Below, piece after piece: positions 10,936-22,000 of a DNA stretch of 64,000 nt (position 1 is the first letter of the stretch; each line of letters starts with the position of its first letter). Position numbers and translations under genes: made by a program. The stretch is from Pterobdella sp. o SKG-2022. Its lineage: Eukaryota > Annelida > Clitellata > Hirudinida > Piscicolidae. The stretch spans positions 23,332,359 through 23,396,358 of the forward strand of contig OZ038322.1 in assembly GCA_964035795.1 (NCBI GenBank), read 5' to 3'. The notes beneath the pieces are model-generated. The model saw only the letters and a list, made by a program, of their open reading frames with translations, had not been told where the DNA came from and searched no databases.

Positions 10936-13900
10936 TTAAAGCATTTGCAAAACTTTTCCTAGGGCTTCTGATATTTGCCTGATTTCTTTATTCAATTCAG
11001 TCACCTTTTCATCATTTAAAATTTGTATATTCTCGGGAACTTTTTCTTTATAATCTCCTTTAGCCATAGTTTTTTCCAGAAAATTCAACTGACTTTCTAA
11101 TTTTTTCTTCTTCTCGTTAAGTTTTTCAACTTCTTTACCGAAATCCACGACTCCTTTGAGCATCATGTAAACCTCACACAAAGTCGAAATGGTCTGGAAA
11201 GCGCAGCCATCGGTTGGAATGCTGCTAGCATCACAGCATATAATGACAGTGTTGCCAGTGGCTAAGACAACAACTAGTTCTTGGTACGAAGTCAACGTTG
11301 CAACTGTTTCCTTATCTGCGCACCTATAATTAAAAATATATCAAACTTTAAATTATTTCAAATCTCAATTATGAAAAAGACACAAACTAACCTCAAAAAC
11401 AAATCGGTTTTTTGTTTTGTGAGTTGATAGTCTGCTCTCATTGATCTGATAGTTTTGATGACGCCCATCACAAAGTCCAACTCACGCTCGCGAGCTTCAT
11501 TTTTCCATTTAAAATCTTCTGGCAATGGATACCTTGACACCATGATACTCTTGCAAGATTCAGATGTGCTGGCAGGAAGTCTTTGGAATAGCTCTTCACT
11601 GATGAATGGCATGAAAGGATGGATAAGACGCAAGGAAACATGTAAGCTTATGTACAGAGTTTGCTGGATTATATGCTTGAGTTCTTTATCGTTACCATAT
11701 AAAATTGGTTTACTGTGTTCCAAATAAATATCACATAAATCATAAAGCCAAAAATTGTAAAGAGCAGTTGTGGCTAATGGAAAATCATAATTTTCGAAAG
11801 CTTTTTGACACATCTCTACTGTATTTGCTAAACGACTCAACAACCACTCGTCAATGTTCGACTCTTTACCAGAAAGTTTGAAGGGTAGTGAAGGTGGAGT
11901 GAAATCAGTTGAAAGGTTGGAAAGAACGAACTTTGTAGCATTCCACATTTTGTTACAAAAGAATCTGTATCCTTGAACTCTTAGAACGTCTAGGTTGATA
12001 TCCCTGCCTTGTGATGTGTAAGCACACAATGCAAAGCGCAAAGCATCCGTACCACACTCTGGGATGCCATTAGGGAACTGAGCTTTCTGGCCCTCTTTAG
12101 CTATTGATATTTCTTTTGGATCTAAATTGCCCTCTTCTAATTGTTTGTGCAATTTTTCTAATGAAGTTCCAAAAATAACATCTAGTGGATCAATAACATT
12201 TCCTAAACTTTTACTCATTTTTCGTCCAAATTTATCCCTAATCATAGCATGAAGGTAAACTTCTTTAAAAGGTAGATCTCCTAATAATTTCTGACCAAGC
12301 ATCACCATCCTGGCCACCCAGAAAAATAAAATATCATGACCAGTTTCAAGCAGGGTGCCTGGATAAAAATACTCCAGTTCTGGCGTTTTATCTGGCCACC
12401 CGAAAATTGAAAAAGGATAGAGACCGGATGAAAACCATGTATCTAAAACATCTTCATCTTGCTTCAAGGATATCTTTTTATCATCGACGTCAAATCTTTT
12501 GGCAGCTTTTTTAATGGCTTCTTCTTCAGTGGCAGCACTCACCCAATATTTTTCATCAATGTCGCTTCCAGCTGGAACGGATGGATCGTCAACAGTGATA
12601 AAGAATGCAGGAATCCTGTGTCCCCACCACAGTTGCCTTGAAATGCACCAATCTCTGCTGTTCTCAAGCCATTGAAACCAAGTTTTTTCGAAAAAATCAG
12701 GTATAATTTTGAGTTCTTTTGTTTTGACGGCTTTTACTGCTTCTGCTGCCATCTGATCACATTTCACATACCATTGAGCTTTCAACATTGGCTCAATAAT
12801 ATCCTTTGATCTACTGCAAGTTGGTACCACCATTGGATTGTCTTTACAATCTCTGTACAAACCTTTATTTTTTAATGCTTCTAGCACTTTCTTTCTTCCT
12901 TCGAATCTTTTCAAGCCAGAAAACTCAGCACATGTGTCATTTAAGCAACCATTTTCAGTGAAAATATTGATGAATTCAAGATTATTTCGTTTACCACACT
13001 CATAATCATTTTGATCATGAGCTGGTGTAATTTTAACTGCTCCAGTGCCAAAACTCATATCAACCATTTCATCGAAAACTATTCGTAATAAACGAGGAAG
13101 AAAAGGGTGTTGAACAAACTTTCCTTTCAAATGTTGATATCTTTGATCATTGGGATGGACTGCAACTCCTGTATCTCCAAGCATTGTTTCAATTCTCGTA
13201 GTTGCAACTATAATTTCATCATCAGAATTTTGAATTTTGTAAGCAAAAGACACCAAAACACCAAATTCAACTTTTTCTGTATAACCAGGAACACTAAGAA
13301 ATGTTCTTCCAGTAAGTTCTTTCTTTTCAACTTCTATATCCGAAATAGCTGAGTTCAGAGTACATGACCAGTTAACAAGTCTGTCACTTCGATAAATTGT
13401 TCCATCATCATGCAATCGAATAAAAGCTTCTGTAACTGCTCTACATAGTTTTGGGTCCATGGTGAAACAAGCCCGATCCCAATCATAAGAACTTCCCATT
13501 TGTTTTAATTGATTATAAATCAAATCTCCTTTTTGATTTTTCCATTTCCAAATCTCTTCAACAAAATTCTCTCTTCCCAAATCAAACCTTGTGAGTTTTT
13601 TTTCTTTCCAAAGTTTTTTTTCTACAACCACTTGAGTAGCAATACCAGCATGGTCACAACCAGGGCTCCACAGTGTGGTTCTTCCATTCATCCGGTGCCA
13701 TCTTGTGAGAGCATCCTGCACTGAGTTGGTCAAAGCATGACCAAGATGGAGAGATCCAGTAACATTTGGAGGAGGAATTACCATCATAAATTTTCCATTA
13801 GGATTATCTTCATTCAATGATTTTTTTCCATATTCGGGTTTGAAAAATCCCATTTTTTCCCACCATTGATACCAAGCAGCTTCAACATATAGAGGGCTGT

Positions 13901-14153
13901 ATGAATCAGGCATTACATCAGAAATATCTTTCATTTCACCAGGTTTAGTATCTTTAGCATACAAAGCAACCTGCTTTTTTTCTTTTGTCTTTTTCTCTTT
14001 ACTACCTGCTCCATCATTAGATTTTAACTGATCCTGTTGTTTCTTTTTTGCTTCAAACTTAGCAAGTTTCTCTAACTTCTTAGCTTCTTTGGCTAATTGT
14101 TTTTCAGTTTTTACAGGTTCCGTAGGTGGCAAATCTTTATGAAGTTCAGACAT
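10936..14153 (-). CDS. VARS1: Cytosolic-type valyl-tRNA synthetase
   Basis: Class I aminoacyl-tRNA synthetase that charges tRNA-Val with valine and edits mischarged threonine. Exons 14153-11392 and 11323-10936 join in phase 2 to 3150 nt, 1049 residues. Motifs: [15 protein letters not shown] with the HIGH-type box HLGH at residues 136-139; CP1 editing domain with [17 protein letters not shown] near 318-334 and [17 protein letters not shown] near 369; KMSKS at 645-649. A helical anticodon-binding domain follows, then a C-terminal coiled coil rich in K/E/L encoded by exon 2. The first 70 residues are a Lys-rich extension. The GST-like N-terminal domain of vertebrate VARS1 is absent. The ATG at 14153 is followed at once by the Lys/Glu-rich leader, with no mitochondrial targeting look. 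Confidence 0.96.
11324..11391 (-). other. 68-bp intron of valyl-tRNA synthetase
   Basis: On the minus strand the donor is GAG|gttagt and the acceptor ttatag|GTG, phase 2. Joining restores [19 protein letters not shown], so the C-terminal coiled-coil exon is in frame. Confidence 0.85.
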
Positions 14154-15945
14154 ACTGAATCAATAAGTTGGCGATAAAACAAAAAACTCTCACGCAACAC
14201 CACAGAAAACAAGAAAACAAAGACCCTTACAACGTTTAAATGGATAATATTGGATATACATGAATATGAAACTACTAGTATTTTTCATTATAAACAAAAA
14301 AACTCTGATTTTTTTAATCTTTTGTAACGTAGTAGATTTTTTATTATTTTTTTAACTTTCTAATTAAATTATCTATTTTTCAAAAATATATTTATAGGAT
14401 ACTACAACTATTTGATGAAATTTTTCATGTAATACAGTTAATTTGAAATCTTTTTCAAAATATTTAATATTATATTTATTGAAATATTCTATAAGTATGA
14501 AGTAAACTCAATTAACAATAAAAATTTTCGAAAGAAAAAAAAAAAAAACACTTGGTTATGAAAATAGTAAAAATTATAAGGATGAATCTAAAATTAGCTT
14601 AAAAATGCTTGATTTTTAATTTACACGATAAACCTAATCTTTTCTACTTTCAACGTTGTCTCCCACCGAAATCATTTAAAATTGAACTCAAAATTATTGA
14701 ATAAAAGTTGTTATTGTTTTAGTGCGTTTTAATAAATAATGCATTGTACACTTGACTGAGCTGCCAAATAGGATTGCCAAATTAAACGCAGTAAAAAATG
14801 AAAAAACGCCTGAAAATCTTGAGGAAGATGGGCAGTTTACTAACAATTTTATCATTATTCAGTTTTCGTTTTTAAGTTTTCATTTGATTAATCGAGTTTT
14901 TGGCTTTTTACTTTAAGCTGATACTTTAAAGTTTATACGTTTTTATATCATTTAAAATAAACAAGTTTTATGTTTATTGCAAAAAACGAAAAAATTTAAA
15001 CGAGTTTCCACATTGATTGCACAACCCATACAACTTAACAATGAAAGAAATATTACATCTTCGCTAGGCAAAAATTAATTCTCGTAGTAATTACAATTCT
15101 CAGTATCAATCAAATAACACCCGGTTAAAATTGAAGCTAATAAAGATTGAAATTTGATTTTAAAATAAATATTGGCGATAATTCAAAGGCCTGATTTCTT
15201 AAATCCAGAAATATTTCAAAAATTTTAATTTTTTGTCAAGGTTATGGAACAAAACAAGATACACCAAGCGATTTTAAAAATAGCAAAAATTCTATTTTCA
15301 ATTTCATTAACGTAACGGTTCATATCCTAGATCTAATTAAATTTATTCATGTAATTTTTTATATTTCGTTAGTAAAAAACTCAAAATATGTATATCAGTA
15401 GCCACGAAATGTGCAATGTTTCAAAGGCATTATCAGAAACCGATCAACTCCTCGCGTGCAAAAGTATTCAAAAAATTCATCAAAATATATAAACTGTTCT
15501 ATTTCAACATTGAAAGCCAACTGAAAATAAAACCTAAAAGCGCTTGATAATAACGAAAAAAATGGCGAATCTAAAACTAAAAACTTAATATACAATTAAT
15601 ATCGATTATTAAAAATTGAAACGATGTTCAACGAAATCATTTGTATAATGAATTTTGAAATGAAAATCAACAGCCGACGTTACCATAACCAAAGAAGGTT
15701 TATTTCAATAATTTAATGAAAACTTGAATTAAAATCAAATTAGAATTAGTTCGAGAAATGCTTATATAGAATCTAAGTAAAACTTCAAAATTTCAAATGC
15801 ACTGTATCTTTTTAATCACTTTCTGTTTAATTCTGTAAAAATCACAATTCATTAAGTTAAATATAACTTAAGTTTTAAATCACTAAATTAAAAACAAGTG
15901 AACTGTTTACATAAAATCAAACAATCAGAAACTCTTGAGTAAGGT
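14154..15945. other. Intergenic: synthetase upstream region and KANK-like 3' flank
   Basis: This 1.8-kb AT-rich stretch holds the promoter side of the synthetase gene and the 3' flank of the KANK-like gene, both on the minus strand. A poly(A) run lies near 14536-14549. Minus-strand ATTAAA (plus TTTAAT at 15813-15818) and AATAAA (plus TTTATT at 15699-15704) are candidate polyadenylation signals for the KANK-like gene. No other gene seen. Confidence 0.5.
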
Positions 15946-16029
15946 TTAACCTTTGATTTTCTGTTCAATATTTGATACCACAAACTGGTGCTTCAACTCT
16001 TTAGCGATGTCAAGAGCTGTTTTGCCATC
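15946..16029 (-). CDS. KANK: KANK-like exon 11, last ankyrin repeat and C-terminus
   Basis: The acceptor tttatag|GAT precedes 27 codons: DGKTALDIAKELKHQFVV and IEQKIKG, then TAA. It matches the final ankyrin repeat of KANKs ([21 protein letters not shown]). The tail after the repeat is very short. Confidence 0.87.
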   Translation of the reverse strand, partial: DGKTALDIAKELKHQFVVSNIEQKIKG

Positions 16030-19000
16030 CTATAAATGGTTTAAAAACTGTTTCATATTTCAAACAAACTATTTGCACCAATCCTAGTCAATAACTAATT
16101 TTCAACTTAAAAAGCTCGTTAAATAAACTAATTTTTTAAAAATAAATTCTTTAATAATATATGAGCATATGGTGATTATTGCTATAAATATATACGTTAG
16201 AAGAAAACTAAATGGGATGTAATGAAGCCAATCCAAATGTCAAGTTTCTCAGTTGATTGCTTGAAAAATCATTAAAATTGTTTTGTAATTGAAGGTAAGA
16301 AGATTTGTCATCCAACAATAATTTTGAACCTTGTATACCGCGCATATATTTAGGCTGTTGAAACCACTAGAAAAACAAGTAAATCTTCTCATTATCTATC
16401 TGTCAAACATTCCAACAGACAATTCAAAGTTTAAGCTCTGTTTTGGTATCTGCTTTTAAAAAGTGAATTAAGAAGCACTTTTTAAACTCCATGATTAAAA
16501 AACCACATAATAGCCAATTTTTCCATTTAATCGTTGTTTATTGTTTCAAACAGTTAAATTGCAAAAAAAACTACCCTGATTCATCACTAGGTGTGCGAGA
16601 TTTAATGGAGAATTGATGGTTTAACCTTGTATGGGTGATTTAAACACGTAGAATATTTCGATAAAGAAAATATTTTGTCAGTGGGAAAAAATAGGTTCAC
16701 ATAATTATCTATCTGTTTTCTATGTGTTAAAAATGATCACATAAAAAAGGCATTTCTATGGGAGGAAAAAATTGAAAACACATCATTGAATCAAAAAATA
16801 CACGCATTCATTAATTTCAAATTCATTAAATTCAAAGCACTTCAATTAACTGAGAACCAGTGTTGTGGTAATAGAATTATTTCACTTATACAGATTCAAA
16901 GATTTAGTTAATCATCTCACTGAGTTCCATTATACTGAGTACAAAAGCCCTATTAATCATTGACACATTCATGCCATTCTATGACTTTTACGTGTTACAA
17001 AAACTACTGAAGCTAATGCATTTAAATACGCACAATTATATGTAATAACAAGTGTTTTTCGCCAATCCAGCCTCGCCATTATCTTTTCTAAGGTAATTTA
17101 TCTTTAAAAAATTCTTTCACATTGAGAAAATTTAAAAATGCTTTAGTGGTACGAATAATATAACAAAAATTAAAATGGTTCAACCTTAAGAAACAGTATT
17201 AATAAATGATAATGATACAACACTAAATTTAACCTTATTGATGGCAAAAACATCGATATCAGACAGGCCGAGCAGCATCTTGGTTATCTCATAATCACCT
17301 TCAAGTCGTTTCAATGATAATTGTGAAAACATCCTCGTTACAAACTGCATACAACGGGTCACCTTTTTGAGCCGCCAACATAAGAGCAGTATTTCCTTGA
17401 GCATTCCTGGCGTTGACGTCACACTTGTTCAGCATCATCTCCACCATCTTGTCCTTCTGGTGACTGACCGCCAACATCAGGGCAGTTTGTGCTGATGACT
17501 AATGGGGTTTAGATTTGTATCGTTATCATAATCACCAGGAATAGAAGTTGTGGTGGTTTTTGCCCGCGGATGACGAGCATCATCATCATCATTATCACCA
17601 TACACACACTTATTTTCATCATCATCATCATCATCGCCGCCATTATGCTTGGATGGGTTGTACAAAGCTCCGTTCAACACACGTTGATATATTTGCCTTC
17701 TAAATTTAATTATATCACGAATAAACGGCTTACGCGATTCAAGGCATACACGAAATATTCCATTGTATTAGCTAAAAGTTATTTATAGCTAAAATGATGA
17801 AAAATGAATATTCAATTGGTTGAAGAAAAAATAAACAAAAAATGTAGATATGGTTTTACAGTAGAAAATGATCCAAATCTTGACAGAGCAATAACAAAAA
17901 AAATTCCAAAAATAGTCTAAATATTTTCAATTGAAACAATAGAGTTTATAATTAAAGGTTGAAAGAGAATGAAAAATTGGCCTACATTTAGGCTGCATTA
18001 TATTCATGTCTGTTGAGATACAAAGATATTGTGTCAAATTAAAGGTGATTTAAAAGCAATTATTCATGATGAACAGTTATAAATGTATGGTGAGTATTTA
18101 GAGTTCAAACTCGTGAAAAAAATTTCATAGAAGCTTTAATTATATATCAAAGGTTTAATCAATGCTAAATTGAAATTATAATTTCTTAACGTATATTGAT
18201 ATGAAAAATAAATAAATTAACTCGATAAAGGCTAGGTATAGAAAAGCGTCATTTATCCTTGTTTTTAGTACATTTTTTATCGGCTAATTGGAGTTCAGCA
18301 AAATAATATAAAGATTACTATATAAAACCTGCTACTAAAAATCAAATTACACTGATAAGAATATACTATGAATTTACACTAGCCTCAATCAAACGAGTAT
18401 ATTTGGGAACACAAATAAATTTTATTGAGATACAAAGTTTTTCGATAACTAAGTAACATTTTCAAGTATACACTAATAGCAAAAAACATACCCGAATCTA
18501 CTACAAAACTCACATCAGAAGATTTGGCATTGAGGTTCGAAGCGTTGAAAATGTTCCTAACGATAGGCAAGTTGCTTGAATCGATTGTTGTGGTGATGCA
18601 AACAAGCATGGCGACAGTGTAGCCTGCGTCATTTTGCTTGTCGAGATCACAGTAGCCGCATGAAAGTATTGTGGCTGCGACATCCAGTCTGCCGTATGAG
18701 ACAGCGTAGTGCAGCACCGTGTTTTTCTGTTTGGATTGTGGTTGGTTTCAATAGCATGGTTCATAATAGTGTAACTACGTAGAATTTTAATATTATCATC
18801 AAATAAGACATTTTAGTTTTTAATGTTTTCTAAGTTTTTGAGTTTTTTTTTCAATAAAACCAAAATTTGTATACAATGAAATTTTATTTCATGAATATAA
18901 TTTTCCAAGCCTCTAGTTATTTACATTTTTTTTACTTTCAAAATCTTTACAGCCAAGATTACCCAATAATTAAGTATAATAAACTAAAACTATTCATCAG

Positions 19001-22000
19001 TTCAAAAGATTCCTTAGATTATCTAATCCTACAAAAGCCATATACAAAATTCCTTTGTTGAGAAATACACGCTAAAAAACTTTTTTGAGAAATAGATCAA
19101 TACAGTAATAGATTATTTTAATGATAACTCAATCAATATCAGTATTAAAATTATTAAGATTTTTATAGAGCACAGTTATCAATTCAAGATTGCTTCAGAG
19201 GCGCTCAAGGTTTGAAAGAGATTATGACTGGGAATGTTTATGGTATAAGTGAGTTTTCAAAAGTTTGCGAAAGTTCATGAGAGAAGGCGATGAGCGCAAG
19301 TTAGAAGGAAGTGAATTCCACAGACGTGGAGCCTGGTGAGAAAAAGACGACTAGTAAACAAGCCTGAAGAAACAGGTTGATGAAGCTGGAGACCAGAGTG
19401 CAAGGAGCTGAGTGGTTGACGTGTGTGTTTGATTGTCAAAAAGATAAACAGGTTGTTCAAGCTTGAGAGTGCATGCAATGAGCCAAAGTAATTTAAACTT
19501 GCATCTTTGGGAGACAGGTAACCAGTGCAAACGATCAAGACAGTCGCTGGAAGAGCTGAAATAATCAGCTTGTCCCGAGAAAGGCAGGCCTACACGTGGT
19601 CGAGATGTGTCCTCAAAAGAACCAAATCTGCCTCAACACCCCCGTCCTCTCTCTCTTCAAGAGGAGGACCTCAAATCAGGCCATATTTTTTATGGCCTGC
19701 CCCCACCAAGACCCGGACTGGTGGAAAAGGGCTCAGCTGCTTTTGGCAGAAGATGTGGAAAGCAACCCAGGACCCGTGTGGTACTGTGCTATATATACAC
19801 ATAAAATCACCTCATATCAAACCTCCATTCAATGCAATCATACCACACCTCACTGGATTCACCTCAAATGCTTACACATCAAACTCAAATCCTACTCACC
19901 CTCATTCATATGTCACACACATCAAATCTCTACCCTAAAAACTCCTCCCCACATACACAATCTAACACAAAAAACCCTCCCCACACATCAAAAAACCAAA
20001 CCAACCACCCAAAACCAACCAACTCCCCCTTTAACAACACCAAACAACATCAACATAATGCAGCTCAACATCAACTCAATCACCAAGAAAACAACTGAAC
20101 TCACCCACCTAATACACAAACAAAAAATACACATCATCACACTACAAGAATACAACCTCAACAGCAAACACAAAACCCCAAACATCCCTAACTTCTCAGC
20201 CATTAGACTAGATAGACCCTCATCCTAAAAAAGTGGAAGTCTGCTAACCCACATCAACAACAACATAACCTACTCACAAATCCCCACTCCCACAAACCTG
20301 ATTACAAACAACATCGAACCCATCACAACAAAAATACATCTCAAACACACCAATCTACACATTTCAAACGACTACATCCCACCAACAACATAGACAACTC
20401 AATCACAAACCTCTTCATCCACCTCCCAAGTCTTCCCAATTCCATAATCACGGGTGACTTTAACGCCCACTCACAAACATGGCACTCTCCTTTCACGGAT
20501 CACAGAAGCCAACTCATAACCTCACTCATCCTAAATTCGAACCACATCATTCTCAACCAAAACACTCCCACCCGACTACCATTCAACCCAAATCAACAAC
20601 CTCCCCCCCGACATCACCACAGCAGACACCACAATATCAGCCAACTTCACTTGGCAAACACTTAAAGCCTTGAACTCCGATCATTTTCCCATCCTCATCA
20701 CATTCAAAAACAAATACAAAATACCCACAACTAAACCCCTCAAAACTGTCACTAACTACAAGAAAGCCAACTGGCCCCAATTCCCCAAACACATAGAACA
20801 CACCCCTCTCCACGAAGACTCCCACACAGCTAACCCCCTCATCACAAACGCCATACTTACATCAGACCGAATAAACATCCCTACAGGAATAAGAAAAACC
20901 CACCCACACCCCACTCCCCGAAAGCATCACTACTTTTCATATCGAAACGAAACCACACCAGAACCCTCAATAACAAAGATCCCTCACTACCCAAACTCAA
21001 CCAACACATGACCCACCTCATTCAACAACATAAAAAACAAAAATGGGAAGAGCACCTGAAAGCCGACTGGGACCACAAAAAAAATCTCACATCCTATGGT
21101 CCACAGTAAAGGCCCTCAACCCCAAAAAACCTTCCACTCCCACCAATACAACCACCACTCACAACAACAAAACAGCCCACACAGACACACAAAAAGCCAA
21201 CACACAATATTTTAAATCAATCACAAAACACTCCTCCAACCCCACTCACAGAATAAAAAACTCACCAAATCACTCACATCTACCCCAATAACAATCACCG
21301 AATCGGATACTATCGTCGCTATAAAACAATCTAAAAATAACAACTCCTCAAGACCAGACAATATCAACATCAAACATCTCAAACACCTAGAACCAATAGC
21401 CATCAAACACCTAACCAACCTCTACAACATCACAATCAACACAAACACCATACCCCAAATATGGAAAACCTCCAAGATCATCCCCATCACCAAACCCAAC
21501 AAAAACCCTTCTTTCCCCTCCTCATACAGACCAGTAGCCCTACTCTCTCCCATAGCAAAAACTCTAGAAAAAATCATTCTCCCACACATCACCACTAATA
21601 TAATCCTCCCAACACGGCTTCAGAGCCGCACACTTTACCACCACAGCCCTACATCGAATCAATAACACCATACTCACTGGTTTCAATAAAAACAACCCCC
21701 CCCCCCATAGAACAATCCTCACCGCTCTCGACATGACCAAATCATTCGACATGGTCAACATCCACCAACTCATCCACAAAATACACAATACCCACATTCC
21801 TACAACAATAATCAAAGTCCTGGCCAACTACCTAAAAGGCCGCCGAAAATACACCTCATACAACAATCACACATCAAAACACACAAACATCAAAGCAGGT
21901 GTCCCCCAAGGGGGCGTCCTATCATCTACTCTCTTCAACATATACCTCTCAGACATACCACTCCCCTAAATCAGCTCACTCAACCTCATTACCTACGCAG

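Noticed and set aside
11455..13724. Plus-strand open frames inside the valyl-tRNA synthetase exon
   Set aside because: They are antisense shadows of a conserved enzyme with random composition.
17186..17422. Separate short protein overlapping the ankyrin exons
   Set aside because: It is explained by KANK-like exons 9-10 being read through a 64-bp intron in a single frame.
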